Positions 11,724 through 23,466 of a stretch of DNA of 64,000 bases are shown one piece after another (within the stretch, counting starts at the first letter, position 1; each line of letters begins with the position of its first letter). The notes below the pieces were generated by a model. It was not told the DNA's origin, did no database searches, and worked only from the letters and a program-made list of their open reading frames with translations. The stretch is from Puccinellia tenuiflora (taxonomy: Eukaryota; Streptophyta; Magnoliopsida; Poales; Poaceae): contig QRDG01000531.1 in the NCBI GenBank assembly GCA_012064385.1, forward strand, positions 240,011 to 304,010, given 5' to 3'. A program made the translations under genes and the position numbers.

Positions 11724-13218
11724 TGATGTCTACTACACGCTTCTATTCTTGTAGACTTGTTGGGCCTCCAAGCGCAGAGGTTTGTAGGACAGCAGCAATT
11801 TTCCCTTAAGTGAGTAACCCAAGGTTTATCGAACTCAGGGAGGTAGAGGTCAAAGATATCCCTCTCAAGCAACCCTGCAATTAACATACAAGAAGTCTCT
11901 TGTGTCCCCAACAGACCTAATACAATTGTCAGTTGTATAGTTGCACTAGTTCGGCGAAGAGATGGTAAAATGCAAGTGATATGGATAGTAAAAGGTGATT
12001 TTGTAATTCTGTAATAAAAATGGCAGCAAGCAAACAACTGACAAAAGTGACTAAAAACAGTGTATCAATACTTGGAAACAAGGCCTAGGATTCATACTTT
12101 AATAGTGACTACTCTCAACATCATTAACATAATTAAACACATGATAGTTCCCACAAAAACACATGCATGGTAGACGTTACTCGGAGATCATTCTTTCATG
12201 GATCAAATAGGATGAGAATTGCATTGGGCTACGAAAAGCACACCTTAAAGTTCGTATTCCACATCTATGGACACTTCATGCTGTCACTATCCGCATCCAA
12301 AGATAGTACTAACAAACACAACAACCCATTTTTTGAATAGTCTCTTTCTTCAATAACACAAGCATCAAGAAACCTCATGATCTATTCACTCCAAAAATAA
12401 TAAAGAACAAACTCATGATGAAGATCCCTCTAATCTTGATGGATAGAGCCACACACGGCAGCCTCACTGTCACCGTGGTACCGTGATCACAACGGTGACT
12501 CCACAAATTATACTAGATAACACCACTTGAGCAACATCATATCCATTACACATAGGGAAACATCATGTGTTCTACTATACTAATAAAGCTCATGATCACA
12601 ACGAGGATCACATCATGGGAGAGAGAGATAACCACATAGCTACTCGTAAAAACCTCAGCCCCGGTGAGGGACCACTCCCTCCTCATCGCGGGAAGAAGCG
12701 GCGTTGATGGAGATGGCCCCGGCGGTCGATCCCCGTCCCGGCAGGGTGCCGGAACAGGACCTTCTGAACCCCCGAAACTTGTCAGCGATGGCGGCGGAGC
12801 TCTGTATCATATTTGGGAAAATCCTTCGGGGGTTAGGGTTTTTTTGTCGGGGACAATTTATAGGCCAAAGGGGATCGTGAGGGGACTCCCGAGGGGCGCA
12901 GGAGGGCGTCGACCGCGGCCCGCCTGTCACCCACGTGGGAGGGCCGCCCCTGCCCTGTGGGCCTCCCCCAGGGTCGCCCTTCTGGCTCCCTTCCTCATTT
13001 CTTCTATAAAAAATCGTCGTAAATTTTCGTCCAATTCCGAGAATATTTTCATAAGTAACTTTTTTGTAACAAAAATAGGGAACTGGCACTGGGCATCTTG
13101 TCAATAGGTTAGTCCGAAAAAATGCATAAAATGATGTAATACGATAATAAAAACATTGACAACATCACAAAACTAGCATGGATCACTCAAAAATTATAGA
13201 TACGTTTGACACATATCA
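11724..13218 (-). repeat. 3' LTR of the Sabrina-like element (1.5 kb)
   Basis: The minus strand begins TGATATGTGTCAAACGTATC and ends GTAGTAGACATCA (plus strand TGATGTCTACTACACGC to ACACATATCA). Landmarks typical of this Triticeae LTR are 'ttgttgggcctccaagc' and 'gcactagttcggcgaagag'. The flank at 11719-11723 is CCCCC; the matching duplication cannot be seen because the other end is lost. Confidence 0.8.
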
Positions 13219-13232
13219 GCATCCCCAAGCTT
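13219..13232 (-). other. Polypurine tract of the Sabrina-like element
   Basis: The minus strand reads AAGCTTGGGGATGC directly before the 3' LTR, the position of the plus-strand primer in reverse transcription. The same word recurs inside the element (see the finding at 13219-16366). Confidence 0.6.
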
Positions 13233-15774
13233 AACTCCTACTCGTACTCGAGTAGGTACGTGATAACAAAATAATTTTTGATGAGACATGCAACCAACAC
13301 AATCGTGATCAAGATAGTAATGTAAAGCATAGGATGTGAATGAAGTGATACAAAACAATTGTTTATAGTTGATTGCAGGAAAGCAATGAATAACCAAGTT
13401 GAATCATTAAAGCAAAACCTTTCATAAATAGTACGTTAAAGACATGAAAGCAATGTGATTCACATATTTGATTAATTCACAAAGGTAACAATTCCATGAT
13501 AAAAGTATTTGAGAATCAAAACAAAGAAGATGTAAGTTTTAGCAAAAGCTTCAACTTCCAACGGTAAAGTCAATATAAAGATTCATGTTTAATCTGATAA
13601 TGCAATATGATCAATGATACCCAGGGTCAATGCTGGATGTTTGCTTTGGTGGAGATAGAATGAAGAGGAAAACTGACTCAACATTAAAAGTAAAAGAAAG
13701 GCCCTTCGCAGAGGGAAGAAGAGATTAGTCATGTGCTAGAGCTTTTTTATTTTTATGAAACAGAAGTAAAACAATTTTGAGGCATGCATGCTTTCGTCAA
13801 CGACTTCACAACAGAGAAGCTATCTAGTCCCCCATAACAAGCAAGGATTTTAGACTTGTGAGAGCAGCTGGTTTTTAGAGAAGCGAGTACGCTCCTCTTT
13901 CTCCTTGGTTTCACCACTGTCCAATGTTTAGAGCTGATTTCTTAGATTTTCATTGCGTGGAGGAGAATGGTGAGTTATATTTATATTTTTGCTTAAGCTA
14001 CTGTCAGGTTGATTCTAGTGAAGACGTAATCCATCGACACCAGGTGAAAGGGGGGAAATGACCTTGCTCGTTACGAGTTATATCTAGCTCTCTACTGCTC
14101 CCTCATGAGCTTAAAAACAGAGGAACAAAAAGGAATATTTTGAATTTTTAAAGATAGCACATGATAAATTTACTTAGAATGGCAAGAAATACCATGCATA
14201 GGTAGATATGGTGGACTCAGCTGGCAAGATAGTTTGGCTTCGGGATTTGGATGCACGAGTGAACCATACACTCAGTACGAATTTTTGGGCTTAGCAAAAG
14301 AGGTATTTGAAGCAAACATTAACCGGTAACAGAGTAACATAAGACATTAGTCAATCATAACCATAAACACTCCACACCGTCTCCCTTGTTGACCAAACAG
14401 TTCTTTTGATGGAAAGATTAGCTTTATGAATTACCAACTACGAAACACCACACAGTTTCAAGTTTCTAACTGTATTTCTTTACTAATCAATTCCACTCAA
14501 ATAACCAGCAAGTTTAAGCATTCATCTTAATATCTCAAAACAATTGAAAAGCATCAAGTATCCACAAAATGATCTACAAGACTATGCAGGCTTTCATTTC
14601 ATTCCAATATCACATGGATAGCATTTTGTCACTTTGACAATTCAAGCAATTTATCATAGCAACTCTCCAACAAGTATAAGTGAAGAACAAGAGAGTTTAA
14701 CATCAACAACTAGCAGCTCTAAACAAGATAAAAGCTAAAAACGAGAGCTTACTAGCAAACAAACAGTAGCTAAGAATACTCAACAAGATATAAGCAAAGG
14801 AGTATTCAAATGAAAAAGCGGACCGTGTCTCTCTACCGCACAAATAAAGATAGGATCCAACATATGACCAGCAAACAAACAAACAAAACTAAAAGCAAAA
14901 AGATGCTCCAAGCATAGCACATAATATGTAAAGTGATAAAAACTTAGTTCAACGAAGACGACCTCATGATAGTCGATGAAGAAGAGGGGATGCCTTGGGC
15001 ATCCCCAAGCTTTGACGCTTGATAGTTCTTGATATTCAGAGGGGGTGCCATGGGGGCATCTCCAAGCTTGATCTCTGAATCATCTTCAATTTCTTTATTA
15101 TCCTCTCCTTTGGAACTTAAAAACTCCTTTCACACAAAACTTCTCATAAACTGATTAGAGGGTTAGTGCTCATAAATTAAAAAGCACATGTGTTCAACTC
15201 AAGACAATTTGCCAAACAACTTTATTAGGCATTAGCTACTGTTTACTAAGTCTCAATGTGGCACTCCACGTCAAGAGTATCACATTTGACGATAGTAAAG
15301 AGACGAATACAAAATAAAAGCAGAATCTGTCAAAAACTAAACAGTTTATAAAGATTGAATTTTTCGAGGCACTTTTGTAGCTCAAATCAGAAAACTCAAA
15401 ACTAACGAAAGATAGATAAAAGTATCAGGCTTGCCTTCTAAAAATATCAGAAAAAGATAAAATTCAGGGAATTTCTGGATTTTCGAAAAGTGAAGGACAG
15501 AAATCTGTTTCTAGACAGCAAAACAATACCTCGCACTTTCAATGCATTAGAGGCTAAACTTGGCACAAAAAACCAAAACAAAAAGATACAATGAAGTTTC
15601 TACAGGCAACAACTTCATGACTTCAAGAAAAGCAAAAACAAACTGAAAGTAAAAGATGGGTTGTCTCCCAACAAGCGCTTTTCTTTTAAGCCTTTTAGCT
15701 AGGCATGATAATTTTAATGATGCTCTCATAAGAATAAGAGTTGGAACGCGAAAGAGAGCATCATGAAGCAAATA
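13233..15774 (-). other. Non-coding internal region of the Sabrina-like element
   Basis: This is AT-rich sequence with no supported gene on either strand; the few ORFs (for example 15547-15771 minus, 13194-13397 minus) have no domain I recognise. It contains two more copies of the polypurine-like word at 14999-15012 and 15056-15069. It occupies the place where pol would lie in an autonomous element. Confidence 0.5.
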
Positions 15775-17465
15775 TCAAACAAATTTAAGTCTAACTCTCT
15801 TCCTATGCATAGGCATCTTGTAAGAAAATAAATCATTGGGGCATAAAGCAGTAAGCATAGGAAGGCAAAGCAAGTGCAACATTAAAACCTTCAACATAAA
15901 GAGGGGAAACTTCATAAGATGGAAATTTATATAACCACACTTCCCTCTCTCATAATAACATTCAGTAGAATCATAAGAAAACTCAATAACATAAGCATCA
16001 CATAAAGCATTTTTCTCATGATTCACATGCATAAAAGTATTTATATTACTCTCCACATAAGAAAAATCTTTATTATTAGTAGCATTGAGAGTAGGACTAT
16101 CATATAGAACTTGGACATGATAGACTAATTGTATATTAGAAAGATGATGTTCAGTAGGAGAGTAATAATTATGACAAGTCTCGTAAGGATGATTAAAATT
16201 ATTCTTTATGGCATAGTTATCATCACAATAACCATAAAAAATTGGAGGCATAATATCATCATAAGCAAGGGGATAGTCATCTTTCCAAGCATATATTTTT
16301 GTAAACAAATCATCATGACTTTCAATACCAACATTATTTTCAAACCCATCATCCCCAAGCTTGGGGTTTGCCACATTATGATTAGAAGAAACATGAATAT
16401 TCCCAACAGTATAACAATTATCGATATCATCATTTTCAAAATTAGTGCCAAAAAGATTTTCAAGATCATAAGTAGTATTATTTTCCCAATCATGATCATC
16501 ACAATAAGTAATAGGCATAACATAATCTTCTTCAATAGTGCCTGTAGACTTAACATCAAGATAATAATGAATACAATCAAGCGAATCATCTTCAATAATT
16601 TTTGATTCATACTCATTAGGAACAACCATGATGGGAGAAATATGCTTAGGGGATGATACCGTTTCCTCTTTCTTTTTACTCCTCCCTCTCTTCTTCTTCT
16701 TCACCACCACCTTAGGAGGGATTGGTTGGAAAGGAAGCTTCTCCACATAATCTGATTAATTATTAGAAAAGACAGGAGAAATTTGGGAGAATCTCTCCCT
16801 TTCATTATTGGCAACATAAGAAACATTTTTCCTTTTATACTCTGGTGAAGTGCTATTCTTTCTAATTTTTACAATGTAAGCATTGTCATGGCAATTCACA
16901 ACATAATAATGATAAGCTCCCTGAAGAATGTCATTCGTCCTAAAAGTACTCCTATCTAACCAAGAAGTTTTTTCTGATAACTCTTCACACCCCAAAAATA
17001 AATTAAGTTCATCATAAAGACTAGAGGTGAACATGTTATCACAAAACTGGCTACTAGTTCTATCATTAAAGTACGAGCATTGGAAATTAAAATGACCTTC
17101 TTCTTTGCAAAGTTCACACACAAAAGGATAGAGGTCATTTAATTCTCTAGCAAATTTATATAAATCCTTAAGCCATTTGCTAGTTCTTTCATGCTTATGT
17201 TTCTTACAATATTTAACATGCTTATATAGAACATTATTTGTAGAGATTGGATCATGTCTATTACAATCATCATTAGAAAATTTCATTTTGTTTGCAAATG
17301 TCTTTAAAAGGTTCATGATGCTTAGACCATTTCTCTTTAGGAATATTAATATGAGAAGCAAAAGATTTATAGATATCAACAACTATATGAGAGTCAAGTC
17401 CAAACTTAGCACTAAGCTTATTAAAACTATCAGTTTCAACAAAAGACTTAATGCAATCATACCCC
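15775..17465 (-). pseudogene. Sabrina-type gag-like ORF with zinc knuckle, broken
   Basis: The 17382-16756 segment holds a CCHC knuckle, CELCKEEGHFNFQC (C-X2-C-X4-H-X4-C), after a Lys-rich stretch. It ends at a TAA and continues in the same frame as 16746-15775, which starts MEKLPFQPIPPKVVVKKK and ends HRKRVRLKFV. That second part is Asp/Asn/Tyr-rich. An upstream piece (17465-17273, encoding YDCIKSFVETDSFNKLSAKF) is in a different frame, so a frameshift lies near 17320, and its N-terminus is lost at the junction with the family-A LTR. CCHC knuckles bind the RNA genome in gag; the downstream domain is a Triticeae retroelement protein of unknown role. Family assignment is by eye. Confidence 0.65.
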
Positions 17466-20400
17466 AAATCCCCCTCGAGGAAATGAACCTTTAACACACG
17501 TTGATTATGCAACCTTTAGCTGCCATATCAATTAAGTTAAGGTTCTCTATGGTCTTATCGTGTATTCCCAAGTCATCCATAACCGCCGACACGGCTTTTC
17601 GAAAAGATTTACCCTGCAGGGGTGTACTATTTTAACCACCGATACCGTCCGGCTCGCCTAATTGGCTCTCTTCCAGGGAAAGCTGGCAAGTGGGCGCGGT
17701 TAAACCTTTACATCACGTGAGACTATCCAAGGATCATCAGTGGCGACAGGGCAAGTTTTCCCAGCCTATTTCAGCCCCTGCCCCCATCGCCACATCCTAA
17801 ACACCACCACACACACCCCTTCTTCGCGCCAGCATCCACCTGCAACGCACACGCAAATGGAAAGCGCAAATCTAGAGGAGCCTTGGATACGCCCACACAA
17901 GTTATTCAGTTAAAGAGGATTCCATATGTCCCCACCGTTGGAAGCACGCTCGTCTTGGTTCAAGAGGTAAAGAACTCGCACCTAGGGGCCAGAATGAGAC
18001 AAAACAGCATCCCCGATGGCAACCCATCCAAGCCTTCTTAGCATTTTAATTAGGCACCACAAGTAACCAATATGCCCGAAACATTCCATCAACAGCATCT
18101 TTATGGAATTTAGTCAACGGACATACATAGCATACGACTAAGCATGGCTAAGCATATATAACCAGCAATTTATATCTTGTCTCAGGCCAACACATCAAAC
18201 CTAGGGTTCATAGGAGGGGAACCATGTGATGGTTCGGGGAAAACATGCATTCACAGGATACCCTAGTACTTGATCAAAAGTGACATTTGAATCGCATGAA
18301 ATATTATAGGGGATAAAATAAGTTTATAAAACAGTAGGATGCTAGATGCCAAGAAGGTTAGGTTATCTCTTGCCTTGCTGCTGGGGCGTGTAGTATTTCT
18401 CTTCGGGGTAGGTAGGGTTAACCTCCACTCCGGAATCTATCGATAACCAAACAAATATGGAAAAGCAAATAAATCACACGAAGACAAGGTGCAATGCACA
18501 ATCACATGATGGCATGACAGTTTAATGCAACTAATGGATCATAGACATTATCACCAAGTTAAATGAACTGTCCCAAATAATTTGGCATTATTTGGCATAA
18601 CTCATAATTATCTTAATGACCTAGTATTAACTTTAATAGGACCAGTGCATACATATTATTCCATCATGCATGAAAATGATGCTTCTTGTTAGTATTATAC
18701 TTGCTGATTATTTTGGGTATAATTTCCATAATTTTTGGATGAAGAAAATAATAAATATGATTTATTCCTTCTTGTTTCTATCTCTGCCATTTTTGGAAAA
18801 CAACTTAAACAGAAAAACCACAAGTGTGAAAATGTAAGGAACTGCTTGGAAACGTGTAGCAATTATTCCACTGAACATTTTGAAGTATTAAACATAAATT
18901 TTGGTTAATTATCGAATTAGTTATGAATTTCTAAAGTTGAAATTCAATTATGCCATTTTTAGTATTTTGTTTTAAAAGAGCATATAATTAACTCAATTTT
19001 ATGTAAATAAAATATGTGTGTGTAGGGTTTGTCAAGACAAACCTTTTGATAGCTTAAACTTAATTTTTGGATCAATATTTTTCAAATTATGGATTTTCTA
19101 ATATCTTTTTCTTTTCTGCCATTTTACTATTTTCAATAAAACAGCAACTAAATTAATTTAGTTGGATGTGTGAGTTATACCAACATATAAACTTTATTTT
19201 TATGAACATTTTGGTATATTATTTGTAAATTTTGGACTAGTATTTAAAAAGATATTGCATTTATAAGTTTTAAATAATTTTCTGTCTTTTAATTATTTCT
19301 CGGAGAAAATGAACCGAACCGTTTTTCACCGAGCTGTGGCTACACACAGACACTGACCTAAGGGCCCATGGCCACGATGGCAGCCACGTAGGCGCCACGT
19401 CGGTGCTGACGCACGACGACGTCATCCGCTGGCCGGAGAGGCTCGGCGACGACGGCGCCGCCGATTTAGGGCTCGCCGGAGCTAATCGTAGGCACGTACC
19501 TATTCTACGCGTCGAGGGCTACGCGTGGGTGGGTTTGGATCCACCGGAAACCCACCGGAGCATCGCCGGCGCGAAGCACGGCGGCGGCCCGAAGCAAGAA
19601 GTGCATAACGGCGGTGATTTACGGCGCAATCGAGAGGGGAGAAAGCACGGGGAGGTCGTCCAGCTCACCCTGAGAACGTTGGAGTGGACGGCGAGGTTGG
19701 AGGAGGCCGGAGTCGAAGGCGATGGTGCTCGGAGTGTGGCGGCTGTGGTCGGGGAAGAAGGCGTGGCGACGGCGATCCGCAGCTCCCTGGCTCGACTCTT
19801 GGTACGGGGACGAAGAGGAGGATGCGGCGGAGCTCGTGGTACTCTCCGATATACACGGGGAGGTCTCTACCGGCAGTGAGCTTCCTCGGCGGCGGCGGCC
19901 ATGTTTCGGTGCCGAGGAAGAAACGAAAGGGAAGGAAGAGGGGAGAGAGAAGTGGGGGTGGTGCGGTGGTGGTGTGTTGCTTCTCTCCGTCGAGGGATCC
20001 TTTTAAAGCAAGCCGGGGGGGCTCGGGAAAGGAGGCACGAGGCGGCGCCCATGCCGATTCGGTCGGGACCATCGCGGTGGTGTGGGGAGGGTTGTCTCGG
20101 GTCGATTCCGGTCGGAGCCGGCTCCGGGCGCGGCGCTGGGGGGTTGCTGCGGGTGCAGGAGGTGCGGGAGGGGGCAGGGGAGCACGGGAACGTGCGGCAC
20201 GGTGCCCTGCCGGAGAAGACACGGCGGCGGGTTCTTCGGCTAGAGGAGGAAGAAGGAGGAGGAGGAGGCTGACAGGTAGGTCCCCCCTGTCAGTGTTTTA
20301 AGTTTTTCTTTTTCATTTAAAAACCAGTAGTGTTTAGGCAATTATTTCAGGCCATTAACCATTTTTAGAAATTCTGGAAAAATACACAGAGCCAAGATAA

Positions 20401-20752
20401 TATATTTGGAACCTGCCATAAAATTTGTAGCCCATTTGAAAAACATTTTATGTGTAATTTATTTTGGAATTGCTCACAGGCAATTTGGATCTTTATTTAA
20501 ATGTTTGATTTGGCAAGTACCTTAATCCTTGCAACAAACATATTTGAAATTTGTTGGAACTTCCTGGACAAATATGATAGTTCAATTTGGATTTTGTTTG
20601 TCCAATAATATTCACCAACCTTGATTTAATAATTTAAGCCAAAGCATGATTTCATGTGGAGCAATTTAATTATAGATGCCATGATCCAATCATGAAAAAG
20701 CAAAAGTGAAAATTTGGCCCATATTTTAGGGTACTAAACTTGGGCTGTTACA
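17466..20752 (-). repeat. Family-A LTR, copy 2, truncated
   Basis: This aligns with copy 1 from about position 1456 of the window ('ccctcgaggaaatgaacc') to the LTR end, GGGCTGTTACA. The part that would carry TGTAGCGCC, about 750 bases, is missing where it meets the Sabrina-like gag. Its GC-rich core (19330-20280) is open in several frames (205 residues on plus, 185 on minus) but reads as Pro/Arg/Gly-rich low-complexity sequence. The right flank is TAACG. It may be half of a solo LTR or of a longer element trimmed by deletion. Confidence 0.85.
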
Positions 20753-21125
20753 TAACGGTAGCGTGGGGGTTAAGCGGGTCAGTTTGGGGTGATCTTGGGC
20801 TGGGAAGGTGAGAGATAACAGGAGAGGAAAAAGGGCTGCGGCCCTTTTACATTTTTTCCTTCTTTGTTTCTTTTCTTTTTCTAGAGAATTAAAAGAGAGA
20901 AAGCCAAAAATAAAATAGAGGCCAAATTTTATTTCGCCACAAAATATTTTTGAAACACAATATTTTTCAAACAACTTTTAATTGGTTGTCCAGAAACAAC
21001 TTTGGTTTAATTTTTTTGGTTCTCAAATTAATTAAAAGTGTCACATGTGATAATGACATAAAAAATGAAAACTAAAGTTATTTATTTTGAAATTTTGTTA
21101 ATTCACACATGCAACAACTTGATGT
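20753..21125 (-). repeat. LTR-B fragment, left part
   Basis: This is AT-rich sequence between the family-A LTR end and the inner CACTA element. Joined across the CACTA to 32997-33069 it ends in TTTTGGGTTGTTACA, which looks like the 5' end (minus strand TGTAACAACCC) of another gypsy LTR. Its left end is lost. No gene is seen; an 82-residue minus ORF at 20726-20974 has no recognisable domain. Confidence 0.5.
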
Positions 21126-21420
21126 CACTAGTAGAAAAGGGGGCAACGGTGCGCCCCCATTAGTACCGGTTGTACAAAAACCATGACTAAAGGGGGCATT
21201 AGCACCGGTTGTATATTTGTGCCAGCTAGCCCAACCCTTTAGTACCGGTTGGTATTAACTATCGGTAGTAAAGGGTTGGAGACCCCGCGGAACATGCGGC
21301 CGCTGTTGGTGGCCCCACAGCAAGGCCTTTAGTACCGGTTTTGATTACCAACCGGTACTAAAGAGTAGCCTTTAGTACCGGTTGGTAATAACAACCAATA
21401 CTAAAGGTTCTGCCTATATT
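21126..21420. repeat. CACTA left terminal and subterminal repeats
   Basis: The terminal CACTAGTAGAAAAGGGGGC is followed by at least five copies, in both orientations, of the 15-base motif 'tttagtaccggttgg', some forming hairpins (for example 21330-21364). Confidence 0.85.
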
Positions 21421-22017
21421 ATGCTTCTTCCACCCCGAGCCAGCTCCATTTGAAGCAACTCGACCCAACTCCATTTTTCCTCTCTCCCAAGCTCTAGTTC
21501 ACCCCATTTTTCTCCAACATTTGTCAAGATTTGTGGCACCCTATACAAGGGTTAGCAACTTCTTCATCTTCTCTTCCGGCATTTCAAGTTTAGCTCATTT
21601 TCTTGCAAGTTTAGCAAGGTTGATTTTTGTAGTGCTTGCAAGGTGTTTGATGAAATTCCTAAGTTCAAATGAAAGTATAATTTGTGGTTTCATATAGTGT
21701 CGTCCCGTCCCCTTCCTCACCGCCGTCGATCGCCCGCGCCCCTCTGTCACCGACACCACCTCAGTGAGCCTCTTTTTTTATCTTTTATTTTAAAAAAGGT
21801 TAGTTATATGATTTAAATGCATAATTATTTCTTGTATAATTTTCTTATGTTTTTTATATGTATAGTGTCATGGTTTTGATATCCGTCCCCGTCGGCCCTC
21901 ATCCGGTCTATGATTCGGATGTGGTATATTTTTATAACTATTTATTTTGTTTCGTGGTTATAACAATCATGCCGACCAACTTGTCATAGATATATTTTTA
22001 TTTAGGAGGTAGTTGAA

Positions 22018-22356
22018 CTGGAAATTCCAGCCGACCCTATTGCCGAGGTTTTAGAAAAATAAAACAACGATTTGAAAGCAAAATTGAAGATAAGTGAAGA
22101 TCTTCGTCTCCAATGCCTGGAAGAGAAGATGGTATTGGACTTGAAGATTGCCGACATTGTTGATGCTCACGAGGTCGAGCTTGCCGACGTCGTTGCTGCT
22201 CACGAGATGAAGATGGATGCAATGCGCGTCAAGCTTAAAAAGATTAGAAAATATGTCATTAGTCAAGAGGCTTGGTATCATTATGCTGTTGGTTCAATAG
22301 TTACCTTGGTTGCGATTCTGATCGCATTTGTTGTTGGATATAAATTCTTTAGATAG
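22018..22356 (+). CDS. Small CACTA-encoded membrane protein with coiled coil (last exon)
   Basis: The open part, 22072-22356, encodes 94 residues: an acidic/basic helical segment (residues 1-60, likely coiled coil) followed by AWYHYAVGSIVTLVAI and a further hydrophobic run to residue 91, a clear single membrane segment. Upstream in the same frame, 22018-22062 encodes VELEIPADPIAEVLEK before a TAA, so the exon probably begins earlier and this copy has one nonsense codon. Earlier short exons may lie at 21690-21765 and 21868-21925, separated by AT-rich introns. Similar short C-terminal membrane ORFs recur in Triticeae CACTA elements, to my knowledge; the function is unknown. It stands upstream of the transposase-domain remnant, in the same orientation. 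Confidence 0.55.
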
Positions 22357-22524
22357 TTGTATGTTAGTTTCGATTGATGTATGTTTCTTGAGAACTATGT
22401 ATTACATTTGGGCACTACTCTACTTTCGTTTTAATGTGATGAACTTGTATTAATTAATTTGGTCACGTATCTCTATTCATTATTTAGCTGGTGTAATGGT
22501 TTTTGATGTATTTATGTAATGCAG

Positions 22525-22630
22525 ATGAGCCGAGAATGGATGTACGGTGATCGACGCCATCCCGAGTTCATTGATGGCATGCATCGTCTTCTCGATGTGG
22601 TTAAGTTAAACAAACTGAAGAATGGCTCGT
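22525..22630 (+). pseudogene. CACTA transposase-associated domain remnant
   Basis: An open frame starts MSREWMYGDRRHPEFIDGMH and continues to KLNKLKNGS before a stop. This matches the start of the plant 'transposase-associated' N-terminal domain found at the beginning of CACTA transposases (W-M-Y-x-x-R, then hydrophobic helix). The cysteine-rich part and the whole catalytic region are absent and are replaced by the repeat region to the right. It marks this CACTA as non-autonomous. Confidence 0.65.
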
Positions 22631-22728
22631 GAGTGCCCGCATATCAAATGCACCGTTGGACGTATGCAGGGAATCCGAATGCTTTGTATATCAAATGAAC
22701 TACATTTTAAATGGGCATTCAATCCAAG

Positions 22729-22818
22729 TAGCGGCAAGACTTCTCTGATGATCTGCAACCGTCCCAACAAGTGTTGGGGATATACCAGATCATCAAAGAA
22801 GCCCTTGCCGCTGGTTCC
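22729..22818. ncRNA. Imperfect stem-loop inside the CACTA (miRNA-precursor-like)
   Basis: The arm AGCGGCAAGACTTCTCTGAT continues into GATCTG. It pairs with the downstream CAGATCATCAAAGAAGCCCT, which continues into TGCCGCT, with one bulge and about two mismatches over 26 bases. The loop of about 32 bases contains a smaller inverted repeat (CCCAACAAGTGTTGGG). It may be a hairpin or small-RNA source; there is no expression evidence. Confidence 0.35.
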
Positions 22819-22975
22819 CAAAAGTGTTACATATCATCACAGTTGATGGCTGTGAAGTGTACTCCTGCCTCTCTTATAGACATGCCTCTCCGAGTGACTC
22901 CCTCCGGTTGGACATTTATATCTGGCAACTCTTCACCTTTTTAGTCCCTGTTGGTAGCTGGAACCGGGACTAAAG

Positions 22976-23290
22976 AAACACACGATCCGTGTGCTTCTGA
23001 TCCAACGGATCACAAGCGCTCTAAAGAAACACACGATCCGTGTACTTCTGATCCAACGGCTCACAAGCGCTCTAAAGAAACACACGATCCGTGTACTTCT
23101 GATCCAACGGCTCACAAGCGCTCTAAAGAAACACATGATCCGTGTGCTTCTGATCCAACGGCTCACAAGCGCTCTAAAGAAACACACGATCCGTGTGCTT
23201 CCGATCAAATGGCTCCCAAAGCGCTCGAAGGAAACACACGATCCGTGTGCTTCCGATCCAACGGCTCACAAGCGCTCGAAGGAAACACGG
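22976..23290. repeat. 51-bp tandem repeat, about six units
   Basis: Copies of 'cacacgatccgtgt' start at 22979, 23030, 23081, 23132 (one C-to-T change), 23183 and 23235, spaced 51, 51, 51, 51 and 52. Each unit also carries 'tgatccaacggctcacaagc'. Because 51 is divisible by three, long repeat ORFs stay open on both strands (plus 22951-23388, minus 22933-23208). I treat these as a by-product, not genes. Confidence 0.9.
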
Positions 23291-23466
23291 TTTTACCTGC
23301 ATACATCCCAACGGTGGCTCGTGAGTGCCTGCATATCAAATGCACCGTTGGAGCTCAAATTTATACACGTTTCATGTTGAAAGTTTAGTGAGATTCAATA
23401 ATATGGCAAAAATAGATATGAATTAATTCAATAGATATAAATTAAATGAATATATATAAATTATAT

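Larger units (their letters stand above)
11724..17465 (-). mobile_element. Sabrina-like gypsy element, 5' part missing, no pol
   Basis: On the minus strand this comprises gag-like ORFs (17465-15775), a long non-coding stretch (15774-13240), a polypurine tract (13219-13232) and a 3' LTR (11724-13218). Neither the 5' LTR nor the primer site is present: the element stops at about 17465 against a truncated family-A LTR. No reverse transcriptase, integrase or RNase H is visible, as expected for the non-autonomous Sabrina family of Triticeae. The family name is from memory of its LTR and gag style and needs a search. It interrupts the Tat-like pol at 11723. Confidence 0.7.

Noticed and set aside
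16129..16605. A 158-residue plus-strand ORF
   Set aside because: It is the antisense shadow of the AT-rich gag-like ORF at 15775-16746 and consists mostly of Ile/Met/Lys runs.
22976..23290. CRISPR-like spaced repeats
   Set aside because: Units are directly tandem with near-identical 'spacers', and the sequence is a plant transposon.
22951..23388. A 145-residue repeat protein
   Set aside because: It comes from a 51-bp tandem array that is open in several frames on both strands; composition alone explains it.
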